Positions 10,376-21,514 of a DNA stretch of 64,000 bases are shown in pieces. Positions within the stretch are counted from its first letter, which is position 1, and every line of letters starts with the position of its first letter. This DNA is from Bombyx mori. Taxonomy: Eukaryota; Arthropoda; Insecta; Lepidoptera; Bombycidae. Made by a program: the position numbers and the translations under genes. The stretch is from NCBI RefSeq assembly GCF_030269925.1, contig NC_085128.1, positions 18,044,501-18,108,500 on the forward strand, given 5' to 3'. Below the pieces are notes generated by a model. The model was given only the letters and a program-made list of their open reading frames with translations. It had not been told where the DNA came from and did not search any database.

Positions 10376-10633
10376 GTTATTTTATACAAAAGTTTAGGTC
10401 TTTTATTTATCGATTAAGGCACTACGAAGTCTGCCGGGTCAGCTACTTAGAATTAAAAATCAAGATCGTACCGTAAAGTGTATCAATGAAAAATTTGGTC
10501 TTTGTCATGATCAGGTTTCATAAATTATAATCGAAACGCTTTAATTATATCAGGCTGATCTTAGGTTCTACTGGTCTTATCAGCTACACAGACATCACAA
10601 GTAGAGACACAACACAGTGACCCTACCATAGAG

Positions 10634-10767
10634 TAACTATACTGAGACCTTAGAACTTAATCTCGAGGTGGGTGGAGCATTTACGTTGTAGATGTCTATG
10701 GGCTCCAGTAACCACTTAACACCAGGTGGGCTGTGAGCTCGTCCATCCATCTAAGCAATAAAAAAAG
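10634..10767 (+). mobile_element. Bm1 SINE, 5'-truncated
   Basis: Only the 3' third remains: TAACTATACTGAGACC, then CTCCAGTAACCACTTAACAC, then CATCTAAGCAATAAAAAA. Confidence 0.9.
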
Positions 10768-11520
10768 TTCCAGATCATTATTGTTTGAATATCACTCTAA
10801 ATATCTAAAAAAAATCTCCTAAATAGCAACGTTGTTCAATAAAAAAAAGTCCAAACTATTCCTAGCTTTTAGAAAAATCCTGAAATCTTTACGGAGAATG
10901 CTGACACAAGCCTTAAGATCCACGCCCCTCCCATTTACCGACCCTCCCCATGTCGGAGACGATTGTTCATGTATGAATTCAACACATTAGGAGTCAAGTA
11001 GGATAAAACGGGAATCGAGAGAGAGCTTCCCAAAGACTCGCTTATTTTTTCTTTCTTTTTTTTTATTTGATTTCAGAAAGTCGTCGCTTTGTTTTCGATC
11101 GTTCTGAGATGGAATTAATTTTACCTCGTGTTGGATTGTAATTATTATTTTCGTTTCTTGCGGTAGATTGATTTCAATAGGCTTTCAATTAATTTATTCC
11201 CAAGTATATTTTCATTGTTCACTTAACTTATGTTAGTTTCAGATTCTATAGGTAGACCTTCACTATAACAGTGGTTAGTGGCTATGACTATTGCACTACG
11301 AGATCCAGCTTTGATTCAGCTGACATATTTATAAATTTCACTATTAATCGTGATGATCCCATGACAGAGATTCGTTAGAAACATAACTGTCGCTTAAATA
11401 AATTTCATATAAAATAAAATAATTTCAAAGCTAAAAAGAAACTGACAATTTATTTTAGCATTCTTACAATTTATCTCTTAGGTATTCGCGAGTCGTAAAA
11501 TTGATTAATACTTTCTATTT
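10768..11520. other. Unassigned AT-rich stretch
   Basis: A pyrimidine-rich run (11041-11070) and nothing recognisable as coding or repetitive. Confidence 0.4.
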
Positions 11521-11766
11521 TTATTTTTTTATTTTTTTTATTGCTTAGATGGTTGGATGGGCTCACAGCCCACCTGGTGTTAAGTGGTTACTGGAGCCCA
11601 TAGACATCTACAGCGTAAATGCGTCACCCACCTTGAGATATAAGTTCTAAGCTCTCAAGTATAGTTACAACGGCTGCCCTACCCTTCAAACCGAAACGCA
11701 TTACTGCTGCACGGCAGGCTGGTGGTACCTACCCGCGCGGACTCACAAGAAGTCCTACCACCGGTA
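11521..11766 (-). mobile_element. Bm1 SINE, 5'-truncated
   Basis: The plus strand shows the reverse complement of the Bm1 body: T-run, TTATTGCTTAGATGG, then AGTGGTTACTGGAGCCC, ending at CCTACCACCGG. The tRNA head is missing. Confidence 0.92.
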
Positions 11767-12242
11767 ACATTTCATTTACAATTTCCAAGAAATAGTTTCG
11801 TAGTCAAAGATGACTGGTTAGTTGTTATGAATTTTGAGATAAAACAGTTTTTTTTGTTTTAGAAATGAAGCGTTATTTCAATATAATCGAGTACCTCTTA
11901 AAATCGATTAGTTTTCAAAATATGAACAATAACCGAGGGATAGTAGTCAAGTTTATTTCATAAATAATTCAATAGACGGTGTAGTATAAACGGACCTAAG
12001 ATTCCCAGGTCTGCGCACGTACAAACAACTGAAGATATCTTCAGTTGAAGACCTCTAACAAACACACGAGTGTGAACTGTGTGGGTGGTAGGGCGACCGT
12101 GATAATTTTTCATAAATGGACATACTTTTTACCGACGAATTCAAGTCAGAATTGGTGGCAGCATAACGTACTCATGTCCCCCCCACTAAACATCAAACTT
12201 TTCATAATTTTACTAAACTTTAACTTAAAGTTTGTGATAGGC

Positions 12243-12320
12243 TGAAGCTTGGATATGCTTCTGGCATTGCTAACGATCATGAGCAATGGTTACCACTCAC
12301 CATCAGGTATATACCCACTC
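12243..12320 (+). mobile_element. Eroded CR1-type LINE 3' tail
   Basis: CTTCTGGCATTGCT followed by GGTTACCACTCACCATCAGG matches the common LINE tail best seen at 57133-57250. It is diverged and lacks the terminal A-rich end. Confidence 0.65.
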
Positions 12321-13002
12321 ATATCCCCGTCAGGCACCAATCTAGCATTGAAGTGAGTGATGACCTTCGCCTGGACCTATAAACGATGCCAGGATATTTA
12401 CAGTCAAGCACTTACTTGTCTTCTAATACTGTTGGTAGAACGTCATGCCGGAGCCTTGACAACAAAGCAAAGACAAGAATCCCTCCGGAAGTGTGACGAA
12501 ACGTGAAATCTGAACCAAAAAAGATTTTGAGATTGTCTCAATTGCACACAAATCATAGTTAACCTAGTATATGCTGAGTTCCACGTGCGTTCTCGGTGCG
12601 TATTCAATTTAATTGCATACAAAAGACGTATAATAAGGTTTTATTGTGGGTCGAAACGCGTTTATGACTTGATCATGTCGGGGGCGAAACCGAGCGGAAT
12701 ATCTTATGTATCAACCCGCAAGTCTGGCTCAAATGAAAATAATATTATTTTTTATGTCTTCCTTATTCGCTGTGAAAAACTTCACTGAATTCATTTTATT
12801 CGCTTCGTTATTTTACGCTCTTTTGTTGTAATATAAAGGACTATTAGTTAGTGATTCTTTTTTCGTCGATTTTTGCCAGTGATCAACTACTCCAGTGGTA
12901 CGAAGTGATAAGCTCTCTTCATCGCATCATGACAGGTGATAAAGTTTTTTTATTCAATAGAGCAACCTCAAGAAAACAATCTTGGAGACTTTTTTATGAT
13001 TT
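12321..13002. other. Unassigned stretch
   Basis: No recognised gene or repeat. A 67-codon plus frame (12585-12788) has no domain I can identify. Confidence 0.4.
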
Positions 13003-13250
13003 TCTTTTGCTCTTATAGACAGACGAGCGTACGGCTCGCCGGTTGGTGGCTCACTCATGGACGTCAGCAACACCAGGAATACAGTCAAGCCGCTGACTAC
13101 CGTTGAGTACCCTCCACAAACCTCGTTTGAAGAAAGACATAGCGCTCAGGAAATACTGTGGAGGGAATCATTCAGAGCCGGACGGTACGTGGTATAAAAG
13201 ATATCTGGAAACGCTGAGTGGTCCTAGATTTAAAAAATCTAAAATCCCGT
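13003..13250 (-). mobile_element. CR1-type LINE 3' end, inverted fragment
   Basis: The plus strand shows the reverse complement of the LINE tail (GACAGACGAGCGTACGGC, then AGCCGCTGACTACCGTTGAG, then CTCGTTTGAAGAAAGACAT). It continues upstream into the C-terminal RT codons seen on the other strand at 13706-13990. Confidence 0.8.
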
Positions 13251-13288
13251 CAGTTCGGCCGGATATTCACACTGCGAGGTTTAGACTG

Positions 13289-13696
13289 TGAATTTTGTGG
13301 GACCAGATTGGCCTTATTTGTTATGAGCTCTTGGAACAGAACGAAAACCATCACTGGGGAACGGTATCGAACTTAATACGATTAAGCCGAGCACTGTGCG
13401 AAAATCACTCATAATACAACCAGAAGTACGGTCTAGTGAATCTCCTGCAGTACTGCGCTCGGCCTCATGTTGTCAAACCCCTTAAAACCTACTTGGAAAC
13501 GATCAATTGGGATGTTTTACCTTACCTTCCATATTTTTCACGGACCGATTATTATTTGTTGAGTTCTATGACTCAAGGCCTGACCGATCAGCAGTTCCGC
13601 TCACACACTGACATCAAAGCATGGCTTAATTCGTGGATAGCCTCAAAAAACGTAATCTTCTACCGTCAGGGCATCCGACCTTTTTCAGAAATATAA
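13289..13696 (+). pseudogene. mariner (DD34D-type) transposase relic
   Basis: Translation resembles the C-terminal half of a mariner transposase: ILWDQIGLICYELL, then RPHVVKPLKTYLETINWDVL, then QQFRSHTDIKAWLNSWIASK, then FYRQGIRPF. An in-frame stop follows ALCENHS. The catalytic Asp expected before ARPH is lost (YCARPH) and the segment around the third Asp is shortened (FSRTDYYLL). No terminal repeats were found. It is unrelated in age and family to the maT copy at 9072-10375. Confidence 0.8.
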
Positions 13697-13705
13697 GACG
13701 GAGAT

Positions 13706-13990
13706 ATGGCTAGTAATAGACAATACTTGGAGCCACTGCGGTCATCCAAAGTGCGTTTGCAGAGGTATTTTTCGCCACGCACTATCCGGCTATGGAATGA
13801 GCTCCCCTCCACGGTGTTTCCCGAGCGCTATGACATGGCTTTCTTCAAACGAGGCTTGTGGAGAGTATTAAGCGGTGGGCAGCGGCTTGGCTCTGCCTCT
13901 GGCATTGCTGAAGTCCATGAGTGACGGTAACCATCAACATCAGGTGGGCCGTGTGCTCCTCTGCATACAAGGACAATAAAAAAAAACTTT
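13706..13990 (+). pseudogene. CR1-type LINE RT C-terminus and 3' tail
   Basis: The reading frame ends in FSPRTIRLWNELPSTVFPER then FFKRGLWRVL, the C-terminal signature of a CR1/Jockey-group LINE. It is followed by the tail (CAGCGGCTTGGCTCTGCC, then CATCAGGTGGGCCGTGTGCT, then CAATAAAAAAAAAC). This piece shows that the abundant short tails elsewhere in the window are ends of that LINE. It is strongly 5'-truncated. Confidence 0.85.
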
Positions 13991-16762
13991 GGTATTTGGA
14001 AGTATTTTTTCACAATAAAGCTGCATTTCCATAGAAAAAAGAACTAGAACTTAGTTGTGGACCTGATATAATACTCTATCTTCTCAAATATTCTATGTTC
14101 ATAATTTCACCTCACTTATGGAGAATCACAAAAATAACTGGTTTTGTTTCAATTTGACTTAAAGAAACTTAGCAATTACCAAACGTCATTGCTCCCAGGA
14201 AACTACATACCTACCGAGAATTTGCGCACTAAGTTGATGTTTTTCAGATCAAATAACAGTAGTTATAATATTATGTTCTTCTCTTAATTACCATATTTCG
14301 TGCAGAATTTATAAAATTATTTGACGGTTTAGGAAGCTCTTAAAATTACTGAACTTAATAAAAGTTGTTAGAAAAGAACAAGATCACAGCTTAGACAGAA
14401 GACTAAATCAAAAATATGTAAATACCTGTTGGGGTGAGGCCGGAGACATGAATATGGAACGTCCCGTTAATGAAAGAAAAGAAGAGGTGTTAATCTTAGT
14501 TAAAGTTTGAGGGAATCTCTTTTAATTAATACAATCAAAACAAACAGCCGACGAGACGGCTTATGTACAGTGGGCCGAATTTAGTCAACCCGTAAATTCA
14601 GTTTCCTTTTCATAACAGTAGTCATAATGTTATTATGTCCTTCTCTTAGTGTTTATATTTATATACGTATATTTTCCATAGCAGGCCTAGCAGCTTAAAC
14701 TTTTAATACCATGATAATAATACGAGCTTTCATATTATTCATGACGGTAGGGTCACGTGGGGCATATTAACTCATCACGGTGTCCGCGAACAAAATAATA
14801 GTACTAGGATATCATCCTCGTGTTCACTATCACAACGACCGATAAATATATAGCCTATATCTATCGCAGCTCTTTTAATTAAACCAAAGTCCTAAAGTGT
14901 GTCAAAATCGTAATTTACTTTATTTTGTGGTTTTTTATTTAAAACACTTGATTACAGCCCTGCAATCGACCCTTGAGTGTTTCATGAGCGGTTGAGTTTT
15001 ATTAAAAACCTTACCTATTAATCCCCGGCTCTCATTTTCATACTGAACCCGTTCCCTTGGACAGCTGTTAACTTACCCGAAAATACCAACTAAAACTGAG
15101 ATATTTCAACACCGGGAATATCTCGGACGTTTATTTTAATCCTTTTATTTTCTCTGTTACTGAAATTAAATAAATAAACCATTTGGTAGATAAACTAGGA
15201 GATTAATAATTTAGTTACAATAATTGTTACATCATACGAGTATTAGCGGCCAGTGAGGCTGACTACTATACTAGGAGGCCAGTGTTAAATTCCTAGTCAA
15301 AGCCAATTTTGCTCATGACAAAAAATATTTAGGTTCTGAGCTAGCTCACTAGTTCTTGTCTTGTACTATTATAATACTTCTTTCATTACACAGAATACAA
15401 TTATTTTAGCTTGGAGCCATGGATCATGGCCTGGCCAGATTTTGTACTGTTAAAATTAACAGAGATACATCTCATTAAATCCTGATTCATTTATAATCAT
15501 CGTTTGATTATGAATGAATCATTATTGATTGATCATTTAATTCTGATGTTCAAAAAGCTTATTACAGTACTATTAGATTTTTAGAACCACACGTAGAATT
15601 AGATACTTAAAAAATGCAACGTTGAAATCGGTTAAAGGTCTCGCTCCAAGAGACATTAATTATATATAAAAATACCATCGAAAATTGCTATTTGTTGTTA
15701 ACAATTAAATATGCCATAATCTAAGATCCGCAATAACTACTTATTTTATGCAGATTTTGATAGTCGGTTTAAATTTAGCCTTTATTTTTAAATTTAGAAC
15801 TCTTTCTATAAAAAGGTTTTTTTTAAGCTAGCCAGATATTAAAACTAAAAGCTGTCATGAATAAATCTTCAACTTCGTCGGATATGGTTCGAAGAAAGAT
15901 CTCAATTTACATGAAACATTTTAATATCGCACTCGAAAGCTCACCTCAGTTTTTTTCTCACGCCATAAAAGTTTCGAGAGTTGTGAATTATATTGCGAAT
16001 TTTTCTTCTCGTGTTTAATAGTATTTTAATATGAATATTTCGTATTTATAGGAGAAGTTGCATTAGAATTTAATTCCTTTGATGTTTTGGATTTTTTCGA
16101 AGGAAAATTATTTGAATTCTTACGGACAAACAGCAGCTTAATCATCCTCGTCGTGCGTTATCAATGACGAATATTCTAAAAAAATAATGATGAATTCAAA
16201 TGAAAGCTCTCCGGTTAATTAATACATTTTAGTATTATCTATTTGTTTTCTAAAAATGTTGTTAATATTACTTTGTTTTTATCTTTTTTATTCTTTGTCT
16301 TATTGTAGACAAGCGACAAAATGTTACAAATTAGGGGGACCGCATTTATGGTTGTAACTTAATTTGCTATTTGGCCATACAGTTTACTTTTGATATTCTG
16401 TCAACAGATTAACATCTAATCAGACTTGCAAACTTGAATTCTCAAACTAATGCAGGTAATTTCCTTTTTAGCCTTGAGAATATTATTCTTGACGTGATCA
16501 ATGTTCAATCGCATCTATTCCTACCCACTGGTAGGAATTCCATTGGTAGGAATCGTATTCATTGGTAGGAATTCCTTGATTTTTATAAATTAAAAATGTA
16601 ATTTTAACGTTTTAAAGAATAGTTCAGTATAGATCTCACTATCAATTGTATAAATGGAGTCATAGAAAGGGGACAAATAATCAATGGAAAAGTATACGTG
16701 GCTGAACAATTCAGAAATAAAATCATTTAAAACAAATTTTTCATTGCTATTTAGTTGATATG
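13991..16762. other. Long unassigned AT-rich stretch
   Basis: No gene or known repeat recognised over about 2.8 kb. At 16527-16575 there are three spaced copies of a short unit around TTGGTAGGAATTC. The rest is typical AT-rich lepidopteran intron or intergenic sequence. Confidence 0.5.
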
Positions 16763-17070
16763 CATCATGTAATAAAAATCAAACCCGAAAAAATATAATT
16801 TGCGTAATTACTGGTGGTAGGATGTCTTGTGAGTCCGCACGGATAGCAACCATTACCCTGCCTATTTCTGTCGTGAAGCAGTAATGCGTTTCGGTTGGAA
16901 GGGCGGGGCAGCCGTTGTAACTATACTGAGATGTTAGAACTTAATTCTCCGGGTGGGTGGCGGCATTTACGTTGTACATGTCTATGGGCTCCGGCAACCA
17001 CTTAACACCAGGTGGGCCGTCCAACCGTCCCACCTGGTGTTGGCTCGTCCAACCGTCTAAGCAATAGAAA
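16763..17070 (+). mobile_element. Bm1 SINE with internal snapback
   Basis: A headless Bm1 beginning in the CATCATGTAATAAAAATC region and ending at TCTAAGCAATAG. Near the 3' end the normal sequence is interrupted by an inverted copy of itself: AACACCAGGTGGG (17004-17016) and CCCACCTGGTGTT (17029-17041) form a perfect 13-bp stem with a 12-base loop. Confidence 0.9.
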
Positions 17071-17677
17071 TAAAAAAGTTACGCTAACGCACAAGTTATT
17101 ATTGGAGAACACATTTCAATCTCATCGTAATTTACTGATCTGCATTAACCACTTTTTTAAATTATATTAATTATTTTAAGACTTCGAAATTCTTTGAAGC
17201 TGAGTTGTTACTACATAAAAAAAAAATCGGAGCGAAAATATTTCAGTGATGACATCAGTTTCAAACGATATCATGTTTTGGATTTTGCATGCCTCCGGAT
17301 TTCTGAATATTGTTTTTTACAATAAACATTGACATTTACACATTATTATAATAACTTGCACTGACATTCAACTATTTTTACCGTCAGCCACTAAGCCAGC
17401 GAGTATACCAGGTGCTACGTAGCCATCTTATTCGAAATCCGCTATAATTCCTTACAACATCCCTGCCGCCACCTAAGCATGAGTCAATAAATCCTATGCG
17501 TCAAGTCTTGGTTGAGTCTCGACGAGGCACAAAGGTGGCGGACTCTTCACTCAATTTATGCACATAGCTTATAGTGAGAGGACTCTCCCGCACACGCGCG
17601 ACCTTAAAAATGTAGCTCTACCTACAGTGGAAATAAGTTTTAGTGCACTAAGAATATATTTTATTTTTAACAGAAAT
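17071..17677. other. Unassigned stretch
   Basis: Nothing recognised between two plus-strand Bm1 copies. Confidence 0.4.
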
Positions 17678-17946
17678 CTAGAAAATTATAATTTGCGTAA
17701 TTACTGGTGCTAGGACCTCTTGTGAGTCCGCACGGGTAGGTACCACCACCCCGCCTATTTCTGTCGTGAAGCAGTAATGCGTTTCGGTTTGAAGGGTGGG
17801 GCAGCCGTTGTAACTATACTGAGATCTTAGAACTTATATCTCAAGGTGGGTGGCGCATTTACGTTGTAGATGTCTATGGGCTCCAGTAATCACTTAACAC
17901 CAGGTGGGCTGTGAGCTCGTCCACCCATCTAAGCAATAAAAAAAAC
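17678..17946 (+). mobile_element. Bm1 SINE, 5'-truncated
   Basis: Begins AAATTATAATTTGCG and runs to CATCTAAGCAATAAAAAAAA. It lies about 35 bases upstream of the RTE-clade LINE in the same orientation. Confidence 0.93.
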
Positions 17947-17981
17947 TTTGAGACTGCTGATTTTAATGTTGTTATTATAAA

Positions 17982-20708
17982 AAATTTGGCGGTGTGGCTA
18001 TTGCTATACCAAAACTGTGGAATAATTCTGTCCTGGGCTACAACCCTGTTAATGAGAGAATTATGTCTATAAAAATTGATGCTTCACCAGTTCCAATAAA
18101 TATAGTCCAAATTTATGCACCCACATCGACAGCTGATGATGATATCATGGAAACTTTCTATAATGAACTAGAAACTTGCATGGATCAAGTCCCAAAGAGA
18201 GAGCCTCTGATTGTCTTGGGAGATTTCAATGCGAAGGTAGGTAGCACAAAAAATGAATCTGGCCTGCACCACATAGTAGGGCTATATGGTCTGGGTACAC
18301 GTAATGACAGGGGCGAACGCTTAATTCAATTCGCCGCCGATAACAACCTCACTATAATGAACACCGTTTTTAAACAACATCCAAGGCGCCTATATACGTG
18401 GACCAGCCCTGACGGCAAACACCGTAACCAGATCGATTACGTTATGATCAGAACTAGATGGAGAAGCTCGATATGTAACGCGCACACATTGCCCGGAGCA
18501 GATTGTCTCTCTGATCATGAACTGTTGATATGTGGCCTGAAACTTAAACTGCGCAACTGCACTACCAAAAAAATATCAAGACGTATTGAAATTGTAGACA
18601 GAGAGGCCTTTTATGAAACTCTGCAAAATGTAAAAGGTACCTCGACGAATGCCATCCACGATGGTGAGTCGGAGTCACTTTGGCAATCAGCCAAAACAAT
18701 AATTAAGGACGCAGTTAAGATCTCCCAGCCCAGGCTAGGGGTTGCAAAACGCCAGCATTGGATGTCGTGGAGCACTTGGAAACTCGTAGAAAAGCGGCGC
18801 AAGGAAAAAGCATCTGGAGCTAGCATGGAAAAACTAAATCTGCTAAGTTCTGAAATACAAACTGCTTGTCGGAGAGATCGCAATATGGAGCTCAACACTA
18901 TTTGCACAGAACTCGAACGGCACGCTCAGAAACTCGAGACAAGGGATCTTCACATAAAAATAAGAACGATTACAAAACAATTCAAGCCAAAGTCCTGGGC
19001 AATAGAGAACTCTGCTGGTAACACTGTTACAGAAATTAAGCTGATTGTCAGGGTATGGGAGGAATACTGCAAATCCTTGTTTTTAGATAAGCAAAGATTA
19101 CTGATCCCTGAATCTAAGTACGCAATGCCCACAGAACAAGAACCGTCTATATTGAGAGTGGAAGTAGAGGCCGCTATAAAACACCTCAAATGTGGCAAGG
19201 CTACAGGGGTTGATGAAATTCCCATAGAGATATTTAAGATGATGGGGGATATTGGTGTAGATACCTTACACTCAATTTGTCTGCAAATATGGAATACGGG
19301 AGAGTGGCCTAAGGATTGGTCACATTCCTTGTTCATTCCACTGCATAAAAAAGGGTCGACTAAAAAGTGTAATAATTTCCGCCTAATATCTCTGATATCC
19401 CACGCGAGCAAGGTCCTTCTTTCTATTCTAAATAAGAGACTACAGGCATATGTGGGTCGGGAGATCGCAGAAGAACAAGCCGGATTTGTGAAAGGAAAAG
19501 GAACACGCGAACAAATTCTCAACCTAAGACAAATCATAGAAAAAGCGCGTGAGTTCAATAAACCGCTGTTTATTTGTTTTGTGGATTTCCGCAAAGCTTT
19601 TGACACCGTTAAGTGGTGGAAGCTGTGGGAAGTACTAATAATAATGGGAGTACCAGAACATCTAGTTTATCTCATTAAGAGACTTTATGAAGACGGCACA
19701 GCTGCTGTTCGCGTGGATGGAATAGATTCCGAAAATTTTAAGACTCAAGCTGGTGTTCGACAGGGATGTATTCTCTCCCCTCTTTTGTTTAATATCTACA
19801 CCGAATACATAATGCGGATGGTTTTAGAAAACTGGGACAAAGGTGTTTCAATTGGAGGTCGACTGATATCAAACCTTAGATATGCAGACGATACTACTCT
19901 TTTTGCAACGTCACAAGCCGACGTAGAACGGTTTCTTTCGCTTCTGGAAATAACTAGTTCCGACTTTGGCCTTGCCATAAACCGCGATAAAACTAAAGTG
20001 ATGGTGGTGGATCGTAAGAATAACAATCGATCTGATTTACACGAAATAGCAAACTGCGAAGTTGTCCAGAGTTACATCTACCTGGGATCCACAATCACAA
20101 ATACTGGAAGTTGCGAAGAAGAGATTAAAAGACGTTGTGCCGTGACACGATCAGCCGTGGAAAAGCTCACAAAAATATGGAAAGATCGCCGTATAACTAA
20201 AAACACCAAAGTTCGCTTAATGAGGTGCTTAATATTTCCTATTTTCCTATATGGAGCAGAAACATGGACGATCCATCAAAAATGTCGTAAAAAGATTGAC
20301 GCCCTTGAGATGTGGTGCTGGAGACGCTTGCTGAGGGTAAAATGGACTGCTCACCGCACTAATGTATCCATCCTCAAAGAGCTCCAAATCAAACAAAGGC
20401 TTTCGTCGATTGTGCAATTGCGAATCCTTAATATGTTTGGACATATCATTCGTAATGAAAGATCATTGGAACGTTTAGTGGTTCAAGGAAGAGTAGACGG
20501 TCAACGCTCTCGCGGCCGATCACCCACAAGGTGGACAGACTTGGTTAAGTTTTCTACGAAGTGTTCCCTTACTGAGTGTACACGTACCGCCACAAATAGA
20601 GAGAGATGGAGAAGCCTCTCAAAAGCCGCAACCAAATATTAAGACTTACGTAACCACGACCACTCCGCCAGGAGTGAACGACTGAGAAGAAGAATTATAA
20701 AAAAAAAT
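17982..20708 (+). mobile_element. RTE-clade LINE, 5'-truncated
   Basis: The element starts inside the endonuclease domain and runs through an open EN-RT frame to a very short 3' UTR, 20643 to about 20708, ending AGAAGAATTATAAAAAAAAT. A short UTR and no C-terminal zinc knuckle are usual for RTE. The flanks share ATTATAAAAAA near 17974 and 20695, possibly the target-site duplication but too low in complexity to be sure. Confidence 0.85.
17985..20642 (+). CDS. RTE-clade endonuclease-reverse transcriptase, 5'-truncated
   Basis: About 885 codons without a stop. The first possible start codon (GTG 17994) lies within the truncated endonuclease, so no true initiator is present. Counting from that GTG, endonuclease motifs are GDFNAKVG (76-83), RNQIDYV (144-150) and SDHELL (173-178). 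RT motifs are GKATGVDEIP, FRLISLISHASK, EEQAGFVKGKG, FVDFRKAFDTV, AGVRQGCILSPLLFN and the catalytic YADD at 630-633. The C-terminal ETWTIHQK, WCWRRLLRVKW and MFGHIIRNE blocks are typical of RTE/BovB-like elements. The intact frame suggests a recent insertion. Missing endonuclease N-terminal residues should prevent autonomous mobility. Confidence 0.92.
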   Translation, partial: FGGVAIAIPKLWNNSVLGYNPVNERIMSIKIDASPVPINIVQIYAPTSTADDDIMETFYNELETCMDQVPKREPLIVLGDFNAKVGSTKNESGLHHIVGLYGLGTRNDRGERLIQFAADNNLTIMNTVFKQHPRRLYTWTSPDGKHRNQIDYVMIRTRWRSSICNAHTLPGADCLSDHELLICGLKLKLRNCTTKKISRRIEIVDREAFYETLQNVKGTSTNAIHDGESESLWQSAKTIIKDAVKISQPRLGVAKRQHWMSWSTWKLVEKRRKEKASGASMEKLNLLSSEIQTACRRDRNMELNTICTELERHAQKLETRDLHIKIRTITKQFKPKSWAIENSAGNTVTEIKLIVRVWEEYCKSLFLDKQRLLIPESKYAMPTEQEPSILRVEVEAAIKHLKCGKATGVDEIPIEIFKMMGDIGVDTLHSICLQIWNTGEWPKDWSHSLFIPLHKKGSTKKCNNFRLISLISHASKVLLSILNKRLQAYVGREIAEEQAGFVKGKGTREQILNLRQIIEKAREFNKPLFICFVDFRKAFDTVKWWKLWEVLIIMGVPEHLVYLIKRLYEDGTAAVRVDGIDSENFKTQAGVRQGCILSPLLFNIYTEYIMRMVLENWDKGVSIGGRLISNLRYADDTTLFATSQADVERFLSLLEITSSDFGLAINRDKTKVMVVDRKNNNRSDLHEIANCEVVQSYIYLGSTITNTGSCEEEIKRRCAVTRSAVEKLTKIWKDRRITKNTKVRLMRCLIFPIFLYGAETWTIHQKCRKKIDALEMWCWRRLLRVKWTAHRTNVSILKELQIKQRLSSIVQLRILNMFGHIIRNERSLERLVVQGRVDGQRSRGRSPTRWTDLVKFSTKCSLTECTRTATNRERWRSLSKAATKY

Positions 20709-20973
20709 AAGTTTTATTATCTTCGTCCGCGTCTGCGTCCTGCAATGTTCTAATTGATACATGAACCTGTAAGTTTTTTTTGTAATTTTTAGTGTTATGA
20801 TTGCTGTTTATGATGAATCTTTATACCAGTTTTGAGATTTTTTCACTTAATAAACGATTTTAAATAATTACTATCTTTTTTATTTAGTTATATTATAGGA
20901 GGGCAGTGATGATATGAGGAACGTTATGTGTAAATATTTCAAGGTTGTTATTTACGTGGTTGTTATTACGTTA

Positions 20974-21183
20974 GGGTGGTGGACCCTGCCTATTTCTGTC
21001 GTGAAGCAGTAATGCGTTTCGGTTTGAAGGGTGGCGCAGCCGTGGTAACTATACTTGAGACTTTATAACTTATATCTCAAGGTGGGTGGCGCATTTACGT
21101 TGCAGATGTCTATGGGCTCCAGTAACCAGTTAATACCAGGTGGGCTGTGAGCTCACCCACCCATCTAAGCACTAAAAAAAAAC
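20974..21183 (+). mobile_element. Bm1 SINE, 5'-truncated
   Basis: Starts at GGTGGTGGACCCTGCC and ends CATCTAAGCACTAAAAAAAA; head and first half of the body are missing. Confidence 0.92.
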
Positions 21184-21514
21184 TAACATGGGATCGGCCC
21201 TCCACAGCAGAAAACCTACCTATCTCAGAGTAGATGTCTACGTTCAAATTGTTTAGGTAAAAGGATGCCCATAAAAACTAAATGCTTCATGGTAGAAATA
21301 GCCAAAAGTTTATTAAAACAATCACATGTCTCGATCGTTTTTGGTATACCACTAGTTCCGTCGAACAGTATAAGTCTTCTAAGCACAATGTGATGAGTCA
21401 TAGCGAATCTATCACCAAGGCTCGTTTTGAAATAAAACATATTATATCCAACAATGGACAAGTAGACAATATAATAATTAAGGAAATATTAAGGCAACTT
21501 AATTTAAACTAAAA
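21184..21514. other. Unassigned stretch
   Basis: A 76-codon plus frame (21282-21512) shows no family resemblance; nothing else seen. Confidence 0.4.

Larger units (their letters stand above)
8836..10446 (+). mobile_element. Helitron-like element interrupted by maT transposon
   Basis: The left part begins TCCATATATATATAAATGAA and includes GAGAACGGCTGGACCGATTT, a phrase common in lepidopteran Helitron-type repeats. It is broken at 9071 by the maT transposon. It resumes at 10376 and ends GAAGTCTGCCGGGTCAGCTA near 10446, the terminus expected of this family. The host element is therefore older than the maT insertion. Confidence 0.7.

Noticed and set aside
18611..20444. Minus-strand frames opposite the RTE ORF
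   Set aside because: No domain; the plus frame explains the region completely.
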